A stretch of DNA of 64,000 nucleotides from Dermanyssus gallinae (taxonomy: Eukaryota > Arthropoda > Arachnida > Mesostigmata > Dermanyssidae). The stretch is from NCBI GenBank assembly GCA_003439945.1, contig QVRM01001379.1:1-64000 (forward strand), read 5' to 3'. Shown in pieces: positions 34,108 to 44,279 of this stretch (position 1 is the stretch's first letter; every line of letters begins with the position of its first letter). Below the pieces are notes generated by a model. That model made no database searches, had not been told where the DNA came from, and worked only from the letters and a program-made list of their open reading frames with translations. The position numbers and the translations under genes were made by a program.

Positions 34108-35218
34108 CAGCCGGGCTATCTTGTGAGACTTTAGTAGCCTTTTCTGCTACAAGACGTATGTGAGGTGTGCCCCGTAGTCCCCTGTCTAGGTACATTCTAA
34201 GATAGCGGGCGGTGTTGACAATCTTCATCTCCTGGTCGTCTAGGATTAGTTTCAAGGAGGTGCACTTCCTTGGCCCGATTAGGAGGATGCTCTCGCTTTT
34301 ATTCGGCGCCAGTGTTAGGCCAACCCCTTTCATCCAGCCAGCGATCTCAGCCAGGGCGTCACTGGCTCTCAGCTCTAGTTGCTAGGATGAGCGTGCCTGG
34401 ACCACCACTGCGAGATCGTCCGCATATGCCAGGAGTTCAGTGCCTTCTAGAAAATCGTCTAAACGTAAGACGTCATCGTACGCCAGGTTCCATAGAAGGG
34501 GTCCTAGAATCAAGCCCTGGGGAACTCCGGCCGTCATGTCGAACTCGAAACCCTTGCTGACTATGCGCCTCTCGCTCAAGTAGGACGAGATTGCCCGGCG
34601 CAGGTAGGGCGGAACTCTTTTCTTCAGTAGTGTGTCTAAGACTACCTTCCAGGGCAGGCTGTTGAATGCGTTTTTAATGTCCAGCAAAACAACCAGTAGC
34701 AAGCCTCTAGTACGAGACGGGAATTGGCGCAGGGCTTCTGCCTTAGTAAGCACCTGCTCTATCGCTAATAGGACTGATCGGCCCTTCCGGAATCCATATT
34801 GCGTTGGCGAGAGGAGGCCATGCTCTTCTGCAATACACCGCACGCAGGACTCTATTATTAATTATATACCTTTGGCTAGCATGCTAACCAGGCAGATTTG
34901 CTTATAGGAGTTAATCCCTTTCGGGATGAGTACCAGATCCGCTTTCTTCCAGGCCATGAAGAGGGAGCTGCTGCGGAGTATTCGGGTGGCTACAGTGGCC
35001 ACCACGTCAAGAAACTCCTTAATGAGTACTTTCGTGGCCGAGACCGGAATGCCATTAGGGCCTGGTGCCTTACCGGCCTTCAATCTTTCCCCCGCAGCGA
35101 GTACCTCTGCCGGGGTTACCTCTGGGATGTAATCCTCGGCCGTTACTACTTCATGCAATGTCCGGTCAAATGGAGGATGTTGAGGTAAAAGCTTGTTAAT
35201 TACTCGGACAACGTTCAT
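34049..35218 (-). pseudogene. R1 ORF2 reverse transcriptase
   Basis: Well preserved RT: GKAPGPNGIPVSATK and WKKADLVLIPKGINSYK (34862-35218), then QYGFRKGRSVLLAIEQ, VVLLDIKNAFNSLPWK, TAGVPQGLILGPLLWNL and LLAYADDLAVVVQ (34382-34843), then GLTLAPNKSESILLIG and ARYLRMYLDRGLRG (34049-34333). YADD (34415-34426) is intact. Blocks are separated by single shifts near 34850 and 34380. It is the best R1 RT in the window. Confidence 0.9.
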
Positions 35219-35639
35219 CAGGGAAAGATTTTTCTTTTTTCTAATTCTTGGTACGCCACGTATAAGCTTGTAGGGCCGATCCCATGGGTCGTCCTCTAGC
35301 TGTGATAAGAACTCTCTCTAGCAGCGATCCTTGCTCTCCGCTATAGCTTTGCGCAGAGAAGCCCTGAGGCGCTTAAAATCACAAAAAGTTGTACAACACA
35401 AGCCTCATCTATGTTGCTGCGCCTTGCCCTGCATTTTTTGCAAGTCTTGAGAGAACTGGGGTTTCCCTCTTGAGTCTAAAATCTTTGTCAGCGTTTTGTT
35501 AACCTGTGGCTTCCACTTCGGTGTCCTTGTGAAAATCGGAGAGGGTGTTACGGTGGTTGTTTTACTGACTTTATATTCTATACAGTAAGGGTCGCTAAGA
35601 TTTATTTTGTCAAGCAGTACGGTCCAGATAAAACTTTAA

Positions 35640-36235
35640 AAGCATACTTGCGTTTGCAGATTGTCAGGTCTATGTGCGATTTTATTCCACGGCGGTGGAA
35701 GGTTGGATCCGAGTCTTTGTTCAGGACAATCATGTCCCCCGCCGCTAGCCGTTCTAGCAGCACTGTACCTCTTCGGTTAGTGTTGGTAGACCCCCAAGTA
35801 GTCGAAGCAGCATTAAAATCTCTAGAAAAAAACTTCCAGTGGCAGTGAGCACCTCCTAGCTAACCACTCCATGTCCTGTAGCATTCCTACGAGATCCTCG
35901 AGCGTTCCGTCGGGGCTGCTATAACATGAGAAAAAGCGGCCAGTCTCGTCTATGTCAATCCATGAGAAAGATGAAGCCGCATCTCTGCCCGTTTCTCGGA
36001 TGCAGTTTAACTTGTTTTGAATTATGCGCGTGTTTCTACGGTCGTCTACCACCCATGTAGATAGGTTTATTTCGGCCAGTTAAACATTTGGCTCACTTAT
36101 AAAAGAGAAGCCGCTCCTCTTCTCGTCGCAATCTCATCTAGCATTAGAGGGGATGCACGACTTCTATTGCAGTTTACTTGAATTACTTTAAGTTGCGTCA
36201 TTGGAGTTTTGAGACTTAGCAGCCCGTTAGTCCAT
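35640..36235 (-). pseudogene. R1 ORF2 AP endonuclease
   Basis: Minus strand: MTQLKVIQVNCNRSRASPLM (about 36145-36205), SFSWIDIDETGRFFSCYSSP (about 35915-35975), then DFNAASTTWGS and MIVLNKDSDPTFHRRG, SHIDLTIC (about 35650-35820). All the expected EN blocks are present, with a stop near 36080 and a shift near 35825. 35220-35640 is linker with only short frames. Confidence 0.85.
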
Positions 36236-36315
36236 TGGCGGTGACCGTATAATCCTCTTTTGCGAGGGTTGTCTAAAACCATCGTCATCTTTAGCAGGCG
36301 CGTTTACTGTGTGAT

Positions 36316-37086
36316 CTAGCTCATCTTGGGCGTTGTTCGGTAGGGATTTCGGCTCGGTAGTCGGGTCTGGGAGAGCTGCGACGGTAACCCGTCTCCTAAA
36401 TTATTCGACAGAGCACAATACCGATATTTTTCCCCTGTTCCCCGGCTATTCCTTGAAACTGGTTCGCCATATTTCTCCAAGTGACGGAGTCGACCGAGTT
36501 TTCCTCCCGATAAATTAGGACCCGAAGAGGACTCTCCCTTAGAATGCTCGCTTTGAGGTAGGAGACGTTTTTGTACGCACCATCTGGCCATTCCCTCGAC
36601 AAGAGGTGTTTTAGGTCATCTGCAGGTTCCCAGCACGCGATCTGTCGACTGTCTTTGTCGGTCTGTTTCTTCGCAGCTTGTTTCCGTTCCTCGAAACGTC
36701 TTGCTTTTTCTGTTCGTATTACATTTCCTGTTAGGAACCTTAACTGTTCCCTTGAATTCTTGAGTACGATTTGCATGTGCTTGGTACTTGAAGTGACCTT
36801 GTACATGTCTTCGATCAGCCCCATCATTACGCCAATTGGCACAAAAGTGGATCTTACTTGTCTTCCTACTCTAGTTCTAGCCCAGAGTCAGCATCCTCCA
36901 CTGCCGCTGGCTCATCGCCCTGTTCCTTGTCCGGCTGTGCATCCTGGTCCTTGCCCAGATAAGCGCTCTTGTCCTTTTCTTGCTGAGCTCCCTGCCCTTT
37001 ATCTGGCAGAATGTCCTGCCCCTTGCCCGGCTCCTTGCACGGAGGGGTACGGCCCAAAAACATCTCGCTGTTTGCGTTAAAAACAC
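36316..37086 (-). pseudogene. R1 ORF1 (gag-like)
   Basis: Starts with a charged low-complexity stretch rich in K, D, Q and G (PDKGQGAQQEKDKSAYLGKD, 36866-37063) and, after a shift near 36870, PIGVMMGLIEDMYKVTSS, EKARRFEERKQAAKKQTDK and DLKHLLSREWPDGAYKNV (36396-36842). It matches the ORF1 at 22.9 kb. It ends with a DDGF..P phrase just before ORF2. No zinc knuckles are seen, so they may be deleted. Confidence 0.75.
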
Positions 37087-37145
37087 GCTAAATTAAAATG
37101 TAGATTTATTATAATATTATTTATTAAAAAAGAGGAAAAAAATTA

Positions 37146-37222
37146 CTCCCAGGATTTGAACCCTGGAAGCCGTTTTTATAGGCAGGGGTGTTAGCTACTT
37201 AGCTTCCGATCCGCTTGCCACA
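37146..37222 (-). repeat. tRNA-like / SINE head
   Basis: Minus strand has AGCTAAGTAGC (A-box-like) and a T arm CCAGG GTTCAAAT CCTGG. The acceptor stem does not close. A weaker relative may lie at 55583-55660. Probably a second SINE type, or a dead tRNA. Confidence 0.4.
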
Positions 37223-37315
37223 ACAAACACGCCCGTGCCAATACTGTCAGCAAAAAAAATAAGTAGATGCTCTTGCGCATATCGTTGGTATTAACAATGA
37301 AAGCGACGATGACGA

Positions 37316-37920
37316 GCTAGTCATTAGAGTGTCAGAGAGACTAGCTCAATGTTAGGGCACTTACAGTGAGTCGTTCATCTCTGTCAGCTCCAAAATTTAT
37401 TGTCGTGTTATTTACATTAGGCAACTTGGTGTGGTATCATTAGTTACTTAAAAAGGTCATATGCTATACTTAAGAAAGAAAACACGGAAAATCACCACAA
37501 ATGTTTAATCAATACCTTACGGAAATTTCAATCAATTCGCAGGATGATTCGGCTTTTGGCGTCACAACCGTGAGGCAGACTCTAAATTTCCCAACTTGAC
37601 AGCACGATCATTGTGTCCATATTAAATAGTTGTGTGTCAGCCTACGAAATATAGAGAAATACGAAGAAAATCTGCACAACCACAACAACAGCAAGTTGCT
37701 ACTACTGCTATTGAAATATCCGGAGACTGAGGCTTGCATTTTGCTCTCCTCGTATACGATCGAGGTGGTTAGAGCAGGAGGCCACAGAGGACAGCAGACG
37801 TCGCGAGCAAACAAAGACAGGCCGCCAACGCTGACCAACGGGCGACGTTGCGTTGGCTAAGTATGCGCACTAACGTGTCCCTGTCCGACGGTCGATTCAT
37901 CTATGGAGTATTCACAACAC

Positions 37921-37924
<4 letters not shown>
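37316..37924. repeat. Dispersed repeat Y, copy 2
   Basis: Matches 20451-21133 but lacks about 90 bases in its middle (around 37600). It is followed by (TA)n, as in copy 1. Confidence 0.75.

Positions 37925-37955
<31 letters not shown>
37925..37955. repeat. (TA)n microsatellite
   Basis: About 15 units between repeat Y and a foldback element fragment. Confidence 0.95.
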
Positions 37956-37956
<1 letters not shown>

Positions 37957-38990
37957 CGAATAGCCAGATGGAGGAAAGTCATAAAAAGCCGATGTGTTGT
38001 TATGTCTTACGTTAACGCTTTTTGTGAAAAAGGGTAACATTTTTCCATTACGACCGAAAATGTACGTCCAAAAGACCAGTCTCGCGCAATTGCAAATTTA
38101 ATGCCCACCATTTTCGTACTAAAGTGATGGTGCTGCGTTACGTAGTTGAATATATAGAAATCGATATACCGGCGTGTTTGGAGGAAAATTCTACATCACG
38201 AAAGATACTTCACTAGCTTGCGTAGCAAAAAGCGAATAACCAGATTAAGAAAAGTCATAAAAAGTCAATATGCTACGTTAACGCTTTTTCGTGAAAAATC
38301 GTATTTTTTTTCCATTACGACCAAAAATGTACGTTTAAAAAACACTCTTACGCAATAGCAAATGAAAAGCCCACCATTTTCGTACCAAACTGATGGTGCT
38401 GCGTTACGTAGATGTCAAGTAACTAATCTTTTTCGACAGTCAAACTTGTTATGTTTTCGTGCAAGTTTTCACGTTCAGAACCGTAAAATTTTGCCAAAAC
38501 GTTTCCGCCCCTTCCTTCCACTAGGAAAAATATTCTCTTGCCGAGTTCACCAAACTTCAAAATATGGACCTAACTTTCTCATACACCCTACGCAAGTATC
38601 CATAACTTCGTTTTCGATATGGCTATCGCAAAAGCTTAATTACTTGACAACTACGTAGCGCAGCACCATTACTTTGGTACGAAAATGATAGGCGTTAAAT
38701 TTGCCATAGCGTGAGACTGGTCTTTTAGACATACATTTTCGGTCGTAATGAAACGATTTTTCGCAAAAAAAGCGTTGACGTCTGACATAACAACATATCG
38801 GCTTTTTATGACTTTTCTCAATCTGTTTATTAGCTTTTCGCTATGCAAGTCGTTGTGCAGAATTTTCCTCCGAATACGCTGGTATAATCGGTTCCTTCAT
38901 GCGTCAACCGGTTCTCCCACAAACGTAGATTTTGCACAACCGAGTTATACCAAACCTCGAAATATGTACATAACGATATTAACGGCCCTG
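37956..38990. mobile_element. Foldback element copies (rearranged)
   Basis: Two overlapping copies of the modules seen in the complete element at 43263-44237. Module AGCGAATAACCAGATTAAG..AAAGTCATAAAAAG..GTTACGTAG occurs at 37956-38150 and 38225-38410 and inverted at 38645-38850. The right terminus at 38990 (minus-strand CAGGGCCGTTAATATCG, then ATTTCGAGGTTTGGTATA) resembles the 43 kb TIR. A TA dinucleotide follows. No transposase is encoded. Confidence 0.7.
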
Positions 38991-38996
38991 TATATA

Positions 38997-40376
38997 CAGT
39001 CAGTGAACACAGTATACAGCCACCCGTTTTTTATTTTAAATATTTTTTACATTTGCCACATTACACGCATTTATTTAACCAATCGTGCGAAGACTACAGT
39101 GATACGTGCTCATAGGGCAACAGCAGATTTCTATCGACATCTGGAGTCTCGAATTATTTTGAAACACAAGATCTCTTATATTTGACATAGCTACAGCCAC
39201 TAGCAAGATGCACGTCTCAGCGAGTAACTTAGGCGGAATAACATCATCATCATTTAATATTTGCACCATATGTATGGTATGTATATATATACATCAGTGT
39301 TATTAAACACATGTTTATAGATAAGTAATCAAATATCATCGAGCTAACTGCGTAAGAGAAATAGCTCTCTAAGCGGAATAACGTATATAAACAATAATTT
39401 TCCGTGTTGAAACGATGGGCTTGGGCCGGCGCCTCACGAGTGCGTAAAGGCCCAAATCAAAACTAATAAGGACGTCTGCCTCTACAATCGCGAAAATTCT
39501 TATCGATTGGGGCGACTTCCCAAGTAATGATCTTTTTCGTGAATTTAGGTGAAAATTGCGCCGTAAAAAAGAGTTCCGTGAATCTAAATGCCATTTCAAA
39601 ACGAAGTAAGCGTGCAATTCTGAAGCAAGCGGCAAACTCTGCCGCTATTGGGTATGACATAACGTCGTCGATTGTCTTTTCAGACGGTCGTGTTAATTCG
39701 AGGCGCTATTGGAATTTACTGGAAGAGCAATCGGCGCATTTTGAGCTAAAAGAAGGGCCAGACTTCGTTTTTCAATACGGTATCGCTCAGATTCACACCG
39801 CCAACTGATCGGAAGCTGGCGAAGCAAACAACGTCACATTGAAGCCCTACGTTGGCCTGCAGTCAAACCTAATCTTAATATCATCAAAAATGTGTGGAGC
39901 TGGCTCGCCCGAAAAGTTTACACCGACCAAAAACAATTTTCGAACCAGGTAGAACCTTGTGAAGACTTTGGGCGAGCTCTCACAGAACGTCATTCGAAAC
40001 CTGTTCAACGCTATACCAAACTGCATTTTTGAGGTGATCCGACTCAACGCGGAGTTCACTCAGTATTAAGTATAGTTGCCGGGTGTACTTGATGTGTCTG
40101 CGTTTGACTCCGTCGGGCCTTTAAATGAGCTCAAACGTCGTTACTCCGCTCAGTTCACTCGCTAAGGCAAGCACCTTGCTAGTGGCTGTATAATTTTTTC
40201 GCGGTGTAGGTGTGTCAAATGTATTTCGTATTTTAAAGTAATCCCAGATTCTACATGTCGATGAAATTTGCTGCTGTTACTCTATGAACATGTATCACTG
40301 TCATTTTTACACGATTGAATATAATAAATATGTGTATTGTGGCAAACATGAGTGGCTGTATTTTTTTCACGAATTG
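38997..40376 (+). mobile_element. Tc1/mariner-like transposon, degraded
   Basis: Left end CAGTCAGTGAACACAGTATA and right end (minus) CAATTCGTGAAAAAAATACA continue into matching CAGCCAC and TTGCCAC.TTACAC..ATTTATT stretches, with a 25-base gap on one side. TA lies outside both ends (38995-38996, 40377-40378), the target duplication of this superfamily. Length 1,380 bp is typical. It sits directly against the foldback element on its left. Confidence 0.75.
39417..40075 (+). pseudogene. Tc1-like transposase remnant
   Basis: Begins MGLGRRLTSA with a stop where Glu is usual, followed by STIAKILIDWG (helix-turn-helix). Later VFSDGRVNSRRYWNLLEEQ, FVFQYGIAQIHTAN and, after a shift, ALRWPAVKPNLNIIKNVW and LARKVYTDQKQF. 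In active proteins these read QxDNA..H and SPDLNPIENVW: here the second catalytic Asp is Gly and the third-motif PDLN is PNLN. Length is short by about a third, so an internal deletion is likely. Confidence 0.8.
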
Positions 40377-40641
40377 TATATATATGTATAAGTTAGCGAA
40401 ACACATACATCTTCTGTCCAAAATATAGGGAGGATTAATCTTGGCACCGGCTCCGTTTTCAAGGGCACCAGCCTCATATTCACTTGAACCCGCACTCTCA
40501 TGTCAACTGTAAAACCGGATGTCTGAAAAAAGTCGCGGGCAAATAGCGTATTTGGTTAGTACTCGATACGTTATAATACGGTTGCCTCTAGGTCAATCAT
40601 GGTAACCTCCAACAACTGGTATAATATAATTTATGCTAGAC

Positions 40642-40644
<3 letters not shown>

Positions 40645-40678
<34 letters not shown>
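40645..40678. repeat. (TA)n microsatellite
   Basis: About 17 units, left of a mariner transposase scrap. Confidence 0.95.
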
Positions 40679-40680
<2 letters not shown>

Positions 40681-40689
40681 AAGACAGAC

Positions 40690-41010
40690 CCTACACTCTG
40701 AAGACCATGATGCGCGTATGGTAGAATTGAAAAGATGTGCTATACTATGAGCTTCTGCGGAGCAACAAAATGGTTAACGCTAAAAGCACGTGACGTTTTC
40801 CAACAGACTGTCATCAAAAAGCGTTCTTGTGCTTTAACCATATACCAGCATGACAACGCCCACATACATTTGTGCCATGTTAAAAGATTATACGTGCGAC
40901 TTTTTGCCCCTGTCGTCTTATAGTCCTGACATTATGCCTTCAAATTAGTATATGCTTCGATTACTTCAGAATCCAAAAGAGGAAACTGTGACTTAAAACA
41001 CTTCCCCTTA
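40690..41010 (+). pseudogene. Mariner-like transposase scrap
   Basis: Frame 40735-40923 has TIYQHDNAHIHLCHVKR, resembling the mariner DNARPH motif, and just past the stop YSPDIMPSN, resembling YSPDLAPSD. TIRs were not found. It lies between two (TA)n tracts. Confidence 0.6.
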
Positions 41011-41089
41011 GCATGTAAAAACGACAATTAAAAAATTATAACATTTTATTAAAAAGAAAGCGTAAGACGCAGATTTTAAAAGGGAGTGG

Positions 41090-41091
<2 letters not shown>

Positions 41092-41142
<51 letters not shown>
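41092..41142. repeat. (TA)n microsatellite
   Basis: About 25 units, about 80 bases beyond the 3' end of the R2-like ORF. Confidence 0.95.
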
Positions 41143-41148
<6 letters not shown>

Positions 41149-41229
41149 TGTGATAATTTATAATTAATTTAAAATACGTTTGCACACTCGGCCTTAATAA
41201 AAATGGTGGTAAGAAGGTGTCACGTGAGG

Positions 41230-42260
41230 TTAAGAATCAGCTGTCTGTGTCCTTGCTTGATAGTATCCCCCGCTCTTATGGACCCGGTGCGAGCGGTATA
41301 TCCTCAAGGTTCTTTGCAACGTTAAGACGGTAAGATCCATAAGATTCCTCTTCGTGACGCCGAGCCTTAAGAGCGTACTCGCAGATTCGGAGTCCCATAC
41401 ACCACTCATAGAGATAATGATGGATCCGAATCTGCGAGGCTTTTGCGGGTCAAGGAGCGCCGCTCTTAGGAACACGACGTCACATTTGGTGGTCTTCTCC
41501 TGTCGCGCTTTTTCCAGGTCCAGGTTCGGGCCGCAAACCTCGGCATCTAAAACCCAGACCTCGGTAGGCGTTGTCATTACGAGGTCAGGCTTTAGACCCG
41601 GTGCGCCCGGTCGACGGAATACTCGCTCGCGAGCCACCTCATGACCGCTCTCGCGAAGAGGACGCGTCACGCGATCACAGATGTCGTCATGTCCCTTTAA
41701 AGTTTGCTTGTGTGTTGTATCGCACATCTGAGCGACATGAGCTAACGTCTCAGGCGCATGACACCCGTGCCTACAACGTTTGTTGTACCCCGAGCGTCCC
41801 CTGGTCAATCTGGCACGCGTTGGTAGTGCGTTGATCCTGAGCTTTGATAGGATTAAATACTCCTTACCAGATAGGTAGGGCATACCTATAATACAGTAAT
41901 GTACAAAGGACGTTTCGTGTGCTTTTTTAAAATGTGCCCCATCGAACGTGTTGTGTAGTTGTTGAGACCAGTAATCGGTCTCTTGTGTAGCGGTCTCAAT
42001 GGAGGTTCCCAAGCGCTCGCAAAGAAGTCTTGTTTTCGCATGGTCTTTTTTGAAGTGCTCGGTAGTTAGCATCCATTGGACCCCAGGGTGGGTGGAGTGT
42101 TGTAGTGCTGTCAGACGGGAGAGGCGGATTCTGGGGATAAATGTTTGGAGGCAGGGGATGTCCAGACCGCCGTGTGCTCTGTGTGTATACAGGTAGGCGT
42201 TCGGCACCGAGTTTTCGAGCTTAAGCCATTTCGACTTAACAACCTTTCTGGTCTCTCTAT
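41230..42260 (-). pseudogene. R2-clade LINE, C-terminal and RLE domain
   Basis: A 325-residue open frame (41230-42207) continues a shifted frame upstream. It holds RAHGGLDIPCLQ, then LRINALPTRARLTRGRSGYN, the R2 finger CRHGCHAPETLAHVAQMC (C-x3-C-x7-H-x4-C) and GLKPDLVMTTPTEVWVLDAEV-type nuclease core with PD-x12-D, followed by LEKARQEKTTKCD. The endonuclease appears intact. R2 elements normally sit in 28S rRNA genes; no rRNA sequence flanks this copy. Confidence 0.9.
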
Positions 42261-42268
42261 CTAGGTCG

Positions 42269-42833
42269 CTAAGGAGTGCGTGAGATAGGACCGGAGACCA
42301 GTTTATATAGGAGGCGGGGAATGAGAAAGTCTTTCAAAAATATGAGTCTTTGGTGGGGTTTAAGGGGAGCTATCGTAAGTCTAATGAGTAAATCAAGGAG
42401 TATATCCTTGGTGGAGTCAACTCTGCCATTGCTGTCAAAGTCGACTCCCAGATATCTCCATCGATCGCTTGTACCTTTAGCTGGCAATTGCCGCTCTTCA
42501 ACGTTAAATTCTGGTACGGTATTAATACAATCTTTACCTTCCTTCCTATTAAATAGGTGGGAGATAGTAAAGCATAAGTAATAATTTCAAGGCCTCGGGA
42601 TTTCAAAAGAGGATCCGCAATATTAAGGACCCGTTGGAGAGTAGATTTTGTGGAAGCTAGGAGAATGAGATGGGGAGATGAGGAGAGAGGATCTCCCTGC
42701 CTAACACCCCTAGTTGGTCGAAAGGTGCGACATTCTTGTCCAACTTCAATGAGAGTTTTAGATGAGAGGTACAAACGTTCGATATAATTAATGAATACCT
42801 CCAAGTATCCGCGAGTCCGGAGTAACCACCGTT
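42269..42833 (-). pseudogene. R2-clade LINE, reverse transcriptase part
   Basis: Frame 42370-42804 reads IERLYLSSKTLIE, TRGVRQGDPLSSSPH (RT motif 4) and RGLEIITYALLSPTYL, where the YADD box would be; the two aspartates are absent (TYA directly followed by LLS). Then YLGVDFDSNGRV and APLKPHQRLIFLKDFLIPRLLY, the R2 thumb. The 5' end stops at a (TA)n tract, so motifs 0-3 are missing. Confidence 0.8.
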
Positions 42834-42856
42834 TATATATATATATATATATATAT
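42834..42856. repeat. (TA)n microsatellite
   Basis: About 11 units exactly between the truncated R2-like element (left) and an R1 fragment (right). Confidence 0.95.
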
Positions 42857-43243
42857 CAAAGCTAGCTCTTTCGTGTAGGCAAAACTCTCTCGGTATCCTG
42901 CGTGCACTGTGCGGACGGCGTCGACGATGACCCCGAGCACACTCTCCTGAAATGCAATGGACTAGGCAGGCAAGGACAACTGCCATAGCGCTGCTAAGAT
43001 TGAAATGGTCCAGAGAAGAAGAACAGCGGACCCGCCGAGAAGTAACATGAAAATGTTTGTGGAGTACATATGCAGCACAGCATCAGCATGGAAGCTGGGC
43101 GAGGAAATGGCAACAGCAGTGATGAAAAAGAACACGGAGCTCGGCAGGCACAGAAGAGAACGGATAGCGCATACGACACCAACAGATGGCGTGGTTTGTT
43201 ATCAAACGGGTTTGCAGGTGTTGGGACAAGCACGTCGGACCGG
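42857..43243 (+). pseudogene. R1 ORF2 C-terminal fragment
   Basis: Plus-strand frames give CADGVDDDPEHTLLKCNG (about 42910-42960), the R1 finger C..C....D..EHTLL.C, and after a shift SNMKMFVEYICSTASAWKLGEEMA. Bounded on both sides by (TA)n tracts. Confidence 0.65.
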
Positions 43244-43262
43244 ATATATATATATATATATA
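43244..43262. repeat. (TA)n microsatellite
   Basis: About nine units, directly left of the foldback element TIR. Confidence 0.95.
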
Positions 43263-44234
43263 CAGGGTCATTCGTATCGAAATGAACTTTATTCGAGGTT
43301 TGATATGAACCGATTATACCGGCGTGTTTGGCGGAAAATTCTGCGGAAGACACTTGTGTAGCGAAAACCGAATTGCCAGAATAAGGAAAGTCATAAAAAG
43401 TCGATATGTTAACGCTTTTTCGTGAAAAATCGTCAAATTTTTCCATTACGACCAAAAATGTACGTCCAAAAGACTCCTCACGCAATAGCAAATTTAATGC
43501 CCACCATTCGTATCAAAGTGATGGTGCTGCGTTACGTAGTTGTCAAGTAACTAAGCTTTTTCGATAGCCATATCGAAACTGCATGCATAACTCATACACC
43601 CTATGCATGCATACTTACATAGGGTGTATGAGAATGTTAGGTACGAACTTCGAGGTTTGGTAGAACTCGGCAAAAGAATAATTTTTCCTAGTGAAAAGAG
43701 AGGGCAGAAACGTCTTGGCAAAATGGTACGGTTCTGAACGTAAACACTTGCACGTAAAACATAACAACTATGACTGTCGAAAAAGTTTAGTTTAAGTCGT
43801 AGCTTTGGTACGAAAATGGTAGGCATTAAATTTGATATTGCACGAGAGTGGTCCATTGATGTACATTTTTGGTTGTAATGGAAAAATGTTACGATTTATT
43901 TTATGAAAAGGCGTTAACGTAGCATATTGACTTTTCATGACTTTCCTTAATCTGGCTATTCGCTTTTCGCTACGCAAGCTAGTAAAGTGTCCTTGTGTAG
44001 AATTTTGTCCTCTGAACATGCCGATATGATTGGTTCCTTCATGCGTTGACTGGTTCCCCCGCAAACCTAAATTTCATACAACTATGTAGGAGAAAAAGGC
44101 AGAAAAACTACCTTTTATAAACTTCACTCTCTCTCTTAAACAAGACGTTTCCGCGTCCTCCCTCCGTAGGGAAAAATATTTTCTTGCCGAGTTCTATCAA
44201 ACCTCGAAAGAAGTACATTTCGATACGAATGACC

Positions 44235-44237
<3 letters not shown>
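43263..44237. mobile_element. Complete foldback element with long TIRs
   Basis: The first 43 bases (CAGGGTCATTCGTATCG..ATTCGAGGTTTGATA) and the last 43 bases reversed are 39/43 identical. TA flanks each end (43261-43262, 44238-44239), as in Tc1/mariner-type insertion. Inside, long subterminal arms are inverted relative to each other (TTGACAAGT..CTTTTTCG, GCGTTAACG..TTTTTCCATTACGACC), so the single strand could fold over much of its 975 bp. No protein is encoded. It is a non-autonomous MITE-like element. Confidence 0.8.
43591..43632. repeat. Short palindrome within foldback element
   Basis: CTCATACACCCTATG at 43591-43605 is repeated inverted at 43618-43632 around a 12-base spacer. The related copy near 38575 has only the single orientation, so this is a local inverted duplication. 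Confidence 0.85.

Positions 44238-44240
<3 letters not shown>

Positions 44241-44274
<34 letters not shown>
44241..44274. repeat. (TA)n microsatellite
   Basis: About 17 units just right of the foldback element. Confidence 0.95.
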
Positions 44275-44276
<2 letters not shown>

Positions 44277-44279
44277 TTG

